From NCBI RefSeq assembly GCF_907165205.1, contig NC_058191.1:23826064-23890063 (forward strand): 64,000 nucleotides of DNA, given 5' to 3'. Made by a program: the position numbers and the translations under genes. Every line of letters begins with the position of its first letter. Position 1 is the stretch's first letter. The notes under the pieces are model-generated. The model was not told where the DNA came from and searched no databases. It worked only from the letters and a program-made list of their open reading frames with translations. This document shows, one piece after another, positions 47,901 through 57,929 of the stretch. The stretch comes from Coccinella septempunctata. Its lineage: Eukaryota > Arthropoda > Insecta > Coleoptera > Coccinellidae.

Positions 47901-50900
47901 TGACATAATTGGGTCCCAGAATGGTAAGTATTAATTTAAATTTGGCGTTAATTAGAGGTTTCTAACATTTTTGAGGCCATTACGCATAAATCGTGCTAGT
48001 ATTTTATTTCGAGAAAATTACATATCTCTGGAAATTGTCCTTATTTGAGGTCCTCCAGCATAGAAAGTATCAATCATGAATTGTCAAAATTATTTGTGGA
48101 ACATAGAATTCTAGTTTTTTTCTGTGGATTCCGGACGTCCCGACTGATGAAGCAGTTCGAAATGGCTCTTTTCTCATATTTCAAGTTTTTACGTCCAAAA
48201 TGCAGACATCGTTATAATACTGCAAAACCGCAAAATTGAAGAGGAAAATTGGTTCTCAAAATTCGAAAAATCATGTAAAAGCCGAACTTGGGAATGCTGA
48301 TTTCAAAAACTCAGCAAAAAGGATCCTCCAATGATTTTGTTTTGAAGTATCTTGATTTGTGGTCTGCAGCGGGAAATCTTGGAGTTTCTAGGAATTTTTT
48401 TATCGGAGTAACTAACGGGCTTAGGTAGGATATGGACGAAACGAATCAACGCTAATCGTTTCCGACGGAAAAGTGCGGAAAATTCGGTTGAGCAGAGTAG
48501 TGAATAAAAGAATCCGCCGATTTTGTGAGTGGAAAGTCGAAAAAGTTCTCCGTCAAGCATTTTTTTTAACATACACAATCGATTCTAACATAAATCATAG
48601 CAACAAATAACTTATTTACAATAAAATTGAAAGTTCGTAGTAACCATAGATTAATAATCTATGGTAGTAACACTCCCTCCCAGTGATGAGCTATCATTAG
48701 TTCTTTTCATAATTTCCTTCCAGATCAAGTAAACATAATTTGGTGAGAGGTCGTCTGTAGGTTCCAATAGATGTTTTAACATCGACCACTCTAATGTTTC
48801 CATCTGCACCGGGATATACTGCAGGGACAATACCTTTAGGTCATGTGTTTCTCGAAAATTGCGAGTCGATAATGATGACTACATCGCCAATACCAATTTT
48901 TCTTTTAGAAGATGAAAACCACTTCGTTCTTTTTGTTAGGACAGGAAGATATTCCTTGATCCAGCCAGAAATGATCAGCCAAAAGTTGTGATTTTCTCCA
49001 CTGTTTTCTCGTGACTAAATCATTCTCGTCAAATTTTCCTGGGATCTGAGCTGCGCTGGAAGTACCTATCAAAAAATGGTTCGGTGTGCATTGTCCAGTG
49101 AAACGTGAACTAAAGGCCGACTATTCACTAAACTTTCCGCTTCAATCAATAAAGTTTGTAAAACTTCTTCTTGTGGAGATTTATCTTTTGAGATGATACT
49201 CAGTGTTATCTTTATCGATTTAACAAAACGATCACAGCTGCCACCCATGTGAGGAGCAGAAGGAGGTATGAAGTTAAATTCAATATTATTTGTTGTCATG
49301 CTTGATGTCATTCTGTTTTGGTCAAAATTTTCTATTGCATTTTTCAGCTCTCTTTCTGCTCCTCGTAGATTTGTGCCATTATCTGAAAATATTCTCTTGG
49401 AGCATCCTGTTCGGCCGATTAATCTTCTGATTGCCATTATCGCCGAATCTGTGGTCAATGAATGAGCTATTTCCAGATGAACTGCACGGGTGCTCATGCA
49501 AGTGAAGAGTACCCCATATCTCTTTTCACGTCTACGGCCAATTGAAACTTGCATAGGTCCAAAATAGTCCATACCGGTCGTAGTGAAAGGTCTTACGAAC
49601 GAACCTAGTCGGGATTCTGGCAGCGGGGCCATCTCTGGAATTTCAGGTTTTGCTCTTCTGTTTTTGCAGAACTGACATTCTGTCCAAGAATTTCTGACCG
49701 CTGACCTCATATTCAGAATCCAATATCGTTGGCGTAGTTCGTTGGCGACAAATTCTTGTCCACTATGTGCTGCTTTGTTGTGATAATAACGAATTAGTAA
49801 TTTTGCGAAATAATTTTTTGGCTCGAGTATGATGGGAAATTTTGCATCATCCGTTAAATCGTTGGAATATATTATTCTGCTCCGGACCCGTATAATATCT
49901 TCGGGATCTAAAATTGGAGACAATTTGGACAATTTGCTGTATGATTCAACCATTCCACTTGACTTAAGAGACTGAAATTCTTCTGAAAAATCTTCACTTT
50001 GATCACATCTTATCCATAGTTTTTCGGCTATTTCCACTTCGCTCGTCGTCAGTTCTCCATCTATGGGTGATTTCTGTTTTACGAATGAGTTTTAACCACC
50101 TTGAGAATCTGGTAATTTTTGGCGAGGCTTCTGTTATATTCACCTTAACGGTTACACCTACAAAACATTTTTTATTTTCCGAAGTATCCAAATCGGGAAT
50201 CTGATACTGGGGCCATTCTTCAGTTTTATTCTTAAGGAAAGGAGGCCCTTCCAACCATCTACCACCAGTTTTCCATTCATTTTGATAATTTTTCCTCGTG
50301 GCATCATCGGCAACATTTTCTTTTGTCGATATCCAATTCCATTCTCTAGCATCGGTATTTTCTACAATTTCAGACACTCGATGGGCTACAAATGGCTTGA
50401 AAATAGTTGGATTAGCTTTTATCCATCCAGCTACTGTTTTGGAATCAGTCTAATAGAAACATTTGTGGATATTCAAACTATGGTTCTCTTTTATAGTCAC
50501 TGCTAATAGACGGAGAGCCAGAGCCAAAAAAACTCTCTGAATTTCTTGAGCCTGGTTTTTTCTCAGGTGATTACATTCATAATATACAATAAAATGATGC
50601 GTTCAGTCAAGTGGATGTTAGAACATGTGCCTCTGGTGCGCGATCAAACATGTCGTGATCACCGACATAATAAAATCAATTTCTTAAGGCTGAAACTTTA
50701 TTAACTTTTGTTTTTTGGTATGTAAAATATTATGATAGTCAGTCAACGTCTAATCGGGACACAGCTGGTCAGTCAGCTTTAATGTGCGTAGAGCGAGGCG
50801 TAGCGTCGTTTAGAAGGCGTAGCGTCGTTTATTGAGCGTGAAAATTTTTTGTAACTACTACTGACTATATTATTAGTGAATAAAATGGTCAATCAGCTAT

Positions 50901-53900
50901 TCCGTAGAACAACGCCCGTCAGTCAGTGGATAAAAAATTAAATTGTTTTCGCTCTCTATAGATATTACATCATAATCATTCAAAGTAACAAATTTATTTT
51001 AATAAGGCACTTTCATTTCGCAATTGTGCCTTCAAATCACAGAAATAAAATTCGTTCGAAATCAACAGTGCACTCAACTAACGCAGGTATACGCACAGGT
51101 AAGAACTCCTTGATTTTCAAACATTTTTAAAATATTCATTTAATTCATTAGGGATAACAAGCTATAAATAATCATCACATAATTCATCATCTGAATCTTT
51201 CATATCATTATTCTCACTATCGTGATCTGACACGTCAAGCTCAGGTGTTGCAGAATCTAAAAAATAAATAAATTTGTGATTGTTCAATTCAGATAAAGAT
51301 ATTTCTATACCTGTATTTCTTGCAAAGGTTGAATAATATCATCCTGTACAAGTTCTGGTAATTGATCGCCTTTGAACCAATCACACTCATATTTCTCATC
51401 CACCAATTTCCAGCCGTAGTCAGTAGGAGATAGCTCCGTTGGAATTTGACGGTGAGCATTATGCCAAATTGCCAAATATTTGTAATGAATCTCGCTCTTA
51501 AGAACTGCTGCATCAATTCTGATTGGCATGGTGGCATACTCGACCCATCTATAATACATTAATTATTTTAATTTTAAAACGATCGTTTGTGGTACTAAGA
51601 CATTTATACGTCTTCGAAAATAAAACGAATCTTGCCTCGTCAATTGATTTAATTTTTTTCAAGACATACAAATGGGAAACAAATCCTTGAACCCTATTTA
51701 ACATATTATTCTGGTTGCTTTCATCTGCAAGTCCAAGGTCAGCGAATGTTTTTTGAAAATCTTCGCTCTGCTTCATTATCTGCAGAGGTTTTTTTTTAAC
51801 TTTCTCAAAAAAAGCTGGGTTAAAATCACTTCCAATTAGAGCATGCAGTCCAGGAAGAGCATTGCAAACAGAATTTCACATTTTTGATGCATTCTACGGA
51901 TATTAATCATCCTTTGATGATTCGTAGTCCCAACTTCTATCTACGCTTATTAATGCTGACTGACCAGCTGTGTCCCGAATGGACGTTGACTGACTATCAT
52001 AATTTTGATTTAGATACCAAAATACAAAAGTTTATAAAGTTTCAGCCTTAAGAAATTGATTTTATTATGTCGGTAATCACGACATGTTTGACCGCGCACC
52101 AGAGGCACATGTTCTAACATCTACTTGACTGACCGCAGCATTTTATTGTATAATATGATTGTAATCACCTGAGAAAAAACCAGGCTTAAGAAATTCAGAG
52201 ACTTTTTTTGGCTCTGGCTCTTGGACTATAATCTGCTACCCAGAACTGCAGCTTGAAGTTCAAGTCTAGGAATCGAAACGATGTTCTTGATAGGTGAAAC
52301 TCTTGATTTTGCCATTACGAAAGAAGTTTCTATCGAATTTTTTTTTGTGATTCGAAAGTATGCAACTGCGGCATAAGCCTGGGCACTCGCATCGCAAAAA
52401 ATGTGGAGTTGAATTTCTTGTGCTTCAAATAAATTCAGAACGTAGCACCTTGGAATACTCAGATTAGTCAGTCTTTCGATATTTCGTACCCATTTTTTCC
52501 ATTTAAGTTCCAACTCTAAAATTAACTCGTCATCCCAGAGTTTGCTTCTATATTTAGGAGACTGATTCAACGATATCATTCACAATAATTACAAGCAACA
52601 TGTGGAGCCCATGGCTTGTTTTGATTCCAAACGGGAAAGTCAAAATATGCTTCATAGACTTCAGAGAGAACGTGAGATGTCTTTAATTCGTATTTCACGT
52701 CACGAATTATAATAAATTGACCACATATAAAACAAAATGCATCAGTATCGTATTTATACTTTCTTGACGATGTTTGAAGTTTGTCTGGGCTTGTAAACAA
52801 CACTTGATCGTTGTTTATGACTCGAGTGCCCTCTAGCGGCACCTTGTAAACGTAAACACACCACTCTCATCGCGCGGTGTTTTTGAATAATTAAAAATTA
52901 TTAAAAAAATGAAGAATGAGTATTAATACTATAACTATCACAAAAGCAGGCTTTATACCAAAAAAAGGTATTTTCTTTTCGTTTTTGTGCATAATTAACC
53001 GGAAAATCCTAGTATAAACGTTAGGACAAAGAACGAAATTTTTTTTGTAGAGTCGTGTAATTAATGAAATTCAGTCGTCTGTTCCGGTTTATTCTTGTTT
53101 CCTGTAGGGCTATAATATCAGGTTGTCTCTCTGATATTATTTCTTCCATCTAGGCTTTCCGATTGTCGGAAAATCGGCTGATTCAGATATTTTTTTTTCT
53201 TGTTGACTGTTCACAGTCGGTTTTAATTGAGGATTCTTTTGTTCCTCTTTCTTCTGTATAAGCTTGGAAGTTTTTTTCTTCTTTTCCTGTTCTGTAGGTT
53301 TGGTTTTTACAGTTTCCCGAACTTTTCGTGCAGGTGTTCGCTACATCCCTTGTAGCTTGCTGGAAGGCCTTCTTCACCACATAAAACGCATGTAGCCTTT
53401 CTTTCTACACCTTTCCTGGTGAGTTCGTAATCTTTGCTGCTATGGTTTCTCGAACACTTCTCACATCTCCACGGAAAGGAGCATTTATTTTGTGCGTGTC
53501 CGTACTTTTGGCATCTGAAGCATTGGCTTGGACTTTCTGCCTTCTTTTTTGGTTCTACTACAATACAGAAGTTGTAGAGTCGTTGGATGTCGAATATCTC
53601 CTTCTTTTGCATTTCAGCCAGATATAATGGTAAAGGCTTTCTCGTTTTGTTTGATGTCATTCTAGACACCTCATCAAAGAAAACTGATTTTTGTGACCTT
53701 TAGGGCCAATTTTTATTGTTTCGGCTTGCTGACACTGTTAGATTATATTTTTTCCATTATTCTTGAATCATTAGCTTCAAATTATGAAAAACCACATATA
53801 TCTTATTCTGACACGCTCTAGAAAATACCATGATCGTTTTTTGTTACCATTCTGACAGGCTGCCCTAGATAATTCCACCTATATACAGGTCTAATTTTTG

Positions 53901-56640
53901 GTAGAGATACTCTACACTACAGGTTCCAAGATATCTCCCCTTATATTCATCTGACACGCTCGAGTTAATCCCGAATTTCCCTCTTGGGCTCCCCAACTAT
54001 ATGACTTTCGATAATTTATCATTTGTGATAAAATTATTCACGCACTGGGCGATTGCATTTGTAGTCCTCTTCTCTCTCATGGCATTTTCCTCATGTCCGG
54101 CTTTGAATTTTCGTAATTCTGTATAGAAAGGCCACGATCATTTCGATTTGGACTACTAGAGGAATAAGTGATAACGTCGTCGTAGGCCGTAGCATTGAGT
54201 ATTATATACTCAATGGCAATTGGAATTGTACAGTTTTTCTTTACAGGAAGGTTGCGCGATTCTTTCGGTAATAATTGAAGTTTGTTTTCAGTTTTCTTCA
54301 TCGCGAGGGTCCTCATTACATGCTTATTAATTTTTCATGCTGATTATCAATTATTATTTCTTTTCGAATTGATTTTTTATAGTGAGGTTTGTTGATTTTT
54401 GCCATTTTCTTCCTTGAATTATTCTAATTATATCTTAGTACGAGATCCCGCTGCAGATTCACTACGTTCATTACGTATAGAGTCAAACACACATTTTTAC
54501 ATACGTGTATGGATAGGAGAATACACTAATAACACCGCAGCCTGTCAAAAGTGGCCGCTAGTAATTTTAATTAAATTAATGTTAATCAATATATAAGAAA
54601 AATTTTGTTCACTCCGTTTTGAAATAAAATATCATCCACATCATAACAATGCATGTAAAGAATACTAAAATCCATAGCTGCCGTTGCACACTCGGCCGCA
54701 ACTACCTCGCAGCCAGGTTTAAGCAGGTAACATTTCGATGTATTTCTACGTTCATGACGTACATGGATGTTTTTGATATCGAATGAAAGATAATTTGTTC
54801 TCGAATATAATGATGTATGGCTGCTTGTGAAAAAATAGCCGCAAGTAAGGTCTGACATCTGTTAAATTAGCGAGATATCCGAAATAAAGGGAAAGAGATG
54901 GCGCGGCGCAACACCACTTGTTGAAGGAGGATGGTGGATGCCAGCCGTGTGAGTATTTAAAGCCATTGCGCACGCGTCGATAGATAGGGTTCTTAGCCGG
55001 TGGCTCAAACAATAGTAGAAACGACTACTCGAAAATTATAATTACGTAATGAATATGATGAAAAAACTTGAAGTATTAAGAGATTTATTTATGATAAAAA
55101 TAGTTTATTCATCAAGTACAAATGTAATTGAATCTCAAGAATTTTTTTTTGGGTGGACAAACATGGACCTACGATGGACAAACGACCCTGAAATTTTGGT
55201 TCAAAAATTTTCATTTGGGGGTGCCAACTTCACTCTTTCCAAAATTTTAAAAGGTTGATTTCTACGGTTCTGTGGGTGGACAAATGAAAAAATTGGGTGG
55301 CAAAAGTGGACTTACGTTGGACAAACGATCTGTACCATCAAAAAAACGTTTTTGCAATTTGGGGGTGCTGCTCAGAAAATGCACCGAAAAAAGTTTTTTC
55401 CCATATCTCTCAAACGGTGCCTGGACAATTAAAAAAAAAAGGTGGACAAACATGGACCTACGATGGACAAACGATTCTGGAATTTTGGTTCAAAAATTTT
55501 CATTTGGGGGTGCCAGCTTCACATAGCTGAATAATTCAGCTGCACTGTTGAGATCCCTAAGACTTCTTTCACACCACGGGTTTTTACCGTCGAGTTTTTA
55601 CCGTAAAACAACCGAATGAAAAATTATTCATCGGGTTTTATCCGTACGGTGGGCACATCCAGCTCTCGAATATCGTGGCGATAAGCACCTCCGAAAGTGC
55701 AATCCGGTTGTTTTCCAGTGCGAAACTAAACGGATACACGTGTGAAATTCCCATTATATCAATGTTCGGAACATCGAGTAAAAACCCGATGCTGTGAAAT
55801 GAGTCTAACTCTCTCTTACTTTATTTCGGATATGTCGCTATTTTAATAGATGGCACACATAACTTGCGGCTATTTTTTCACAGGCAGCCATACATCATCA
55901 TATTCGAAAACAAATTATCTTTCATTCGATATCAAAAACATCCGTGTACGTCATGAACGTAGAAATACATCGAAATGTTACCTGCTTACACCTGGCTGCG
56001 AGGTAGTTGCGGCCGAGTGTGCAACGGCAGCTATGGATTTAAGTATTCTTTACATGCATTGTTATGATGTGGATGATCAACATTAATTTAATTTAAATTA
56101 CTTGCGGCCACTTCAGACAGGCTGCGGTGTTATCAGTGTATTCTCCTATCCATAAACGCATGAAGAAATGTGTGTTTGTCTCTGTACGTAGTGAACGTAG
56201 TTATTCTGCCGTGGGATCTTAGACTATAAGTAGCGTTTTACTATGAAATATTACGCGAGCGAAGTTTAAGCTAGTGAGTTTTGGAAGCTCAATCCACAAA
56301 TAGTTTTTGATGAAAGTTTCTTGACATCTTCAATGAAAATAATATATCTCTCTCGTTTTTTTCAGCATCCTCCTTATTGTGTAGAAATTGTGAGAGTGAT
56401 TATCACGACAGTGCCTGCAAAAACGGCACAGTCAACACATACGACGAATGTGGAGAACGTTCCATGTGCATACAATATCATTTTTCGACCAACAAAAAGG
56501 ACATATGGAAGAGAGGATGCGGTGACAGAGATTCGTGTGCCGATCTTAGGGAAAAATATGGAAAAAACTTATTAGAATGCAAGAAATGTAAATACGAATT
56601 GTGTAACAATTATCCGATGAAAAAATCCTCCAAACTGTGA
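41569..56640 (+). CDS. secreted protein with three tandem Ly6/three-finger domains (3 exons)
   Basis: Joining 41569-41908, 47648-47923 and 56366-56640 gives 891 nt (296 residues) with no internal stop. Both junctions are phase 1, as usual for shuffled extracellular domains. The N-terminus (METYKSSILIFLSVSNVFFL) looks like a signal peptide. Each exon encodes one domain with ten cysteines in the Ly6/uPAR order, starting CxxC and ending in the CNN signature. The protein ends CNNYPMKKSSKL with no hydrophobic tail, so it is probably secreted rather than GPI-anchored. Insect members of this superfamily have varied roles; I infer no specific one. Each of the first two donors is followed at once by an in-frame TAA, so unspliced reading would give a single-domain protein. 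Further upstream exons cannot be excluded. Confidence 0.72.
43333..43935. mobile_element. small TIR element with internal tandem repeats
   Basis: Exact 13-bp ends CATAGACTTATAA, flanked by GTGTAGAC (43325-43332) and ATGTAGAC (43936-43943), an 8-bp duplication with one change. Inside, a unit of about 175 bp (CTTGTGGGCAA ... CAACAAGCTTCCGAG) is repeated at about 43455 and 43629, with a third TTGTGGGCAA nearby. It splits the BEL/Pao protease frame. Confidence 0.75.
44250..45278 (+). mobile_element. LINE 3' fragment with C-terminal C2H2 finger
   Basis: Frame from about 44250 to 45180: ELQYADDCSLIASS (RT catalytic box), LGLRLNIDKTKILV, VEQFKYLGSFI, LLYGSESWT, RLRWSGHILRM, and a terminal zinc finger CPECGRICRSRLGLFSHRRAH, then stop. 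The frame is open from the truncation point on, so the copy is young. The tail at about 45260-45278 is an ATGGA repeat. 5'-truncated; inserted in BEL/Pao sequence in opposite orientation. Confidence 0.9.
46400..48080 (+). repeat. tandem duplication unit 2 (contains Ly6 exon 2)
   Basis: Shares with unit 1 the segment from GGAACAT through ACAATAGATAATATAGCTTG and CACGACAAGTGTG, then the region around GAATAGAGTTTATTTT and the whole exon. It lacks the solo LTR and MITE of unit 1. Confidence 0.7.
47648..47923 (+). CDS. Ly6-like gene exon 2 (domain 2)
   Basis: Highly similar to exon 1 (KKCRYCSSSEYSSDCRKGTV to CNTCQSAKCNN, ten cysteines). The upstream copy of the leader, with its ATG at 47594, has lost 10 bases and is out of frame, so it cannot act as a start. 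The acceptor TTTTTGTCAG at 47638-47647 gives a phase that joins exon 1 exactly. The donor GTAAGT at 47924 is one base into a codon. Confidence 0.8.
48085..48273 (+). repeat. tandem duplication unit 3, truncated
   Basis: Begins again like units 1 and 2 (TTTGTGGAACATAGA, GAAGCAGTTCGAAATGGCT, CATATTTCAAGTTTT) and is cut by the LTR at 48274. It shows the unit was once present at least three times or that unit 2 overlaps a further repeat. Confidence 0.65.
48274..48672 (-). mobile_element. 3' LTR of the second BEL/Pao element
   Basis: On the minus strand it begins TGTTACTACC directly after the purine tract GGGAGGGAG, the polypurine-tract arrangement, and ends TTTTACA at 48274. Length 399 bp. No matching 5' LTR is visible at the other end. 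Confidence 0.65.
50513..52225. mobile_element. TIR element with ~283-bp ends, unclassified
   Basis: Left arm 50513-50793 and right arm 51941-52225 are inverse complements with about 5% differences, starting AGAGCCAGAGCCAAAAAAA. Inside, the minus strand holds a decayed ORF (about 51880-51290). It reads CNALPGLHALIGSDFNPAFF, DFQKTFADLGL, VLFSKTYKC, PPCQSELMQQFLRA and, after a frame change, NAHRQIPTELSPTDYGW. I recognise this as a type of uncharacterised protein common in arthropod genomes, not as a named transposase. The BEL/Pao frame resumes on both sides (GSRL / LLAV). Confidence 0.8.
51289..51880 (-). pseudogene. remnant of an uncharacterised arthropod TE-type protein (C-terminal half)
   Basis: Two overlapping frames (51880-51549 and 51559-51289), with one frame change near 51470 and a break near 51550. 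Recognisable blocks are LPGLHALIGSDFNPAFF and PTELSPTDYGWKLVDEKYEC followed by FKGDQLPEL. No catalytic motif is known to me in this family. The coding strand is opposite to the Ly6 gene. Confidence 0.6.
52576..52842 (-). pseudogene. N-terminal zinc-binding fragment of an uncharacterised TE-type protein
   Basis: Open frame of 88 codons reading DAFCFICGQFI, then SEVYEAYFDFPVWNQ and NKPWAPHVACNYCE before it stops at the BEL/Pao border. The CxxC...PWAPHxxCxxC pattern is found at the N-terminus of uncharacterised, often multicopy arthropod proteins. This is possibly the other half of the protein type seen at 51289-51880. Confidence 0.6.
53041..53720 (-). mobile_element. Jockey-like LINE scrap (gag knuckles and endonuclease start)
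   Basis: Minus frame 53669-53307 carries PLPLYLAEMQ, CFRCQKYGHAQNKC and CEKCSRNH, then CVLCGEEGLPASYKGC: the three-knuckle ORF1 C-terminus of Jockey-type LINEs. Below it, 53158-53041 reads ISERQPDIIALQETRI, the start of an APE endonuclease. The rest is deleted. Confidence 0.85.
53721..54440. other. Ly6 intron 2, nothing recognised
   Basis: Non-coding. The frame at 54316-54077 has no family resemblance. Confidence 0.3.
54441..56222. mobile_element. foldback element with ~410-450-bp inverted arms
   Basis: Arms 54441-54890 and 55811-56222 are inverse complements (for example CACACTCGGCCGCAACTACC against GGTAGTTGCGGCCGAGTGTG). The spacer contains a separate ~75-bp direct repeat (GGACAAACATGGACCTACGA at about 55154 and 55441) and short TTTTTACCGT repeats. 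No transposase. A similar 75-residue frame is open in both arms but the changes do not favour silent sites. Confidence 0.75.
56366..56640 (+). CDS. Ly6-like gene exon 3 (domain 3, terminal)
   Basis: Acceptor CGTTTTTTTCAG. It encodes SSLLCRNCESDYHDSACKNG onward, with ten cysteines and ending CKYELCNNYPMKKSSKL-stop. It is much more diverged than exons 1 and 2, so it represents an older domain. Phase fits the exon 2 donor. Confidence 0.8.
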
Positions 56641-57734
56641 AACTGTTATCTACTTCACTCACAGGGATTGAACAAATGAACTTTCTATTCCTTAATTACA
56701 CCGAAAAATTGCGCATTCTGGTTAACCGTATAACATACACAAACACACATAAACACTATACTAGTATTACTAGTACATATAGGATATGGCTCTAAGGAGG
56801 TTACCCCGAATCTGTAACTAGTGTAGCGCATGCATGTACATAGAGATGGGCAAAAAACGTGAATCATTTCGCCTACGACTCACGTGACTGTGCGTGAGTC
56901 GTGAGTGGGTCGTGAGTTTGGTACGCTTCATGCGTGAGGTAGGAAACTACGGGTATCTTCACTTTATGTCTAACGTTGTTATCCGATATACATCATAATT
57001 ATGGCGTCGTGTATAGTGGTTCGTTGTCTCATCACAAACTCTAATCTGTGGAGGTAGCAGTGCTGCGAGTATTAGGACTACGGGTCAATTCGTCAATCAT
57101 ATTCGGCAGTTGGAAGATGATTAAATCGAAAGAACAATATATCTCAATAAAAATCCTGATGACGAGCTGTATAATTTTTATACCTATGCTAAGGAGAAAA
57201 GCTACATATGTATAAGAGTGAATTTTGTTTAAATATGTTCAATGGTACAACTGAGGATTTCGGTAAGTCTATCAGGGTGAATCTATATTAAAGTTCAATC
57301 TTAAAAGTGAAACCGGTAAGCCTTCAAGTCTTTCAAGGTACTCTTCAAATGAATAAAAAAAATAACTGACATATGTAGGGAAATATGAAAATACAAAATT
57401 TTGGGAAATTTTTTTTTATATGATTATTTGCCTTGAATTCAGTCGTTTCATAGATTTCAAACTATTTAGAATTTGTAATATTTACTGAAGGTTCTTTCGT
57501 CTTTGTGTAGTGTAATCTACACTGCTTTTTGAATCAGCTGATTTTCGTTGTAATTGCGCAAACGAATGAAAAAAACACTGACGTTAGGTTGTCACGCTCA
57601 TTGACTATTGATTCGGATTCGAAATATGGTAACGTTTCTCAGAAGATTCGTTACTTTTTCATCCTGTTGTAAAGTGATGAACTTATCGCAAATTTTAAAC
57701 TCCGTCCGTAACATTAATATCAAATCATCATGGG
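56641..57734. other. intergenic DNA with a possible hAT terminus
   Basis: TAGAGATGGGCAAAAAACG at about 56840 resembles hAT left ends, and is followed by repeated CGTGAGTCG motifs. No right end was found. Otherwise nothing recognised. Confidence 0.35.
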
Positions 57735-57929
57735 TACCCAATAAACACAAGGACATCCGATGGATGTCCAATGGATATCCAAATCATGCAATACGGATAT
57801 CCATTGGACGTCCTTCGACGGACAAAGGACGTTCATTGGATATCCCATGGATATCACGTTGTCAATGAATGAATGTCCATGTTTGGTCCGATATAAACGC
57901 ATTTTGGACATGAATCGTACCAAAATGAA

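Larger units (their letters stand above)
48690..52579 (-). mobile_element. BEL/Pao pol fragment, split by another transposon
   Basis: Minus-strand order: RT/RNase H (52579-52226: IHIFCDASAQAYAAVAYF, SIPRLELQAAVLGSRL), a 1.7-kb insertion, RNase H end (50512-50003: LLAVTIKENHS, WNWISTKENVADDATR), integrase (50037-49069), and a frame-shifted C-terminus (to about 48690: VVDVKTSIGTYRRPL). The integrase has the HHCC zinc site, MDYFGP and FSDNGTN. Where the family has GGxWER it reads GGSCDRF, so the catalytic Glu appears to be Asp. The gag, protease and 5' LTR are missing; the upstream side ends abruptly at about 52580. Dead copy in intron 2 of the Ly6 gene. Confidence 0.88.

Noticed and set aside
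54586..56086. Two similar 75-90-codon frames in the inverted arms (54858-54586 minus and 55850-56086 plus) that could suggest a conserved small protein
   Set aside because: They are similar because the arms are inverted copies. The differences I can see are mostly amino-acid changing, with no sign of protein-level constraint.
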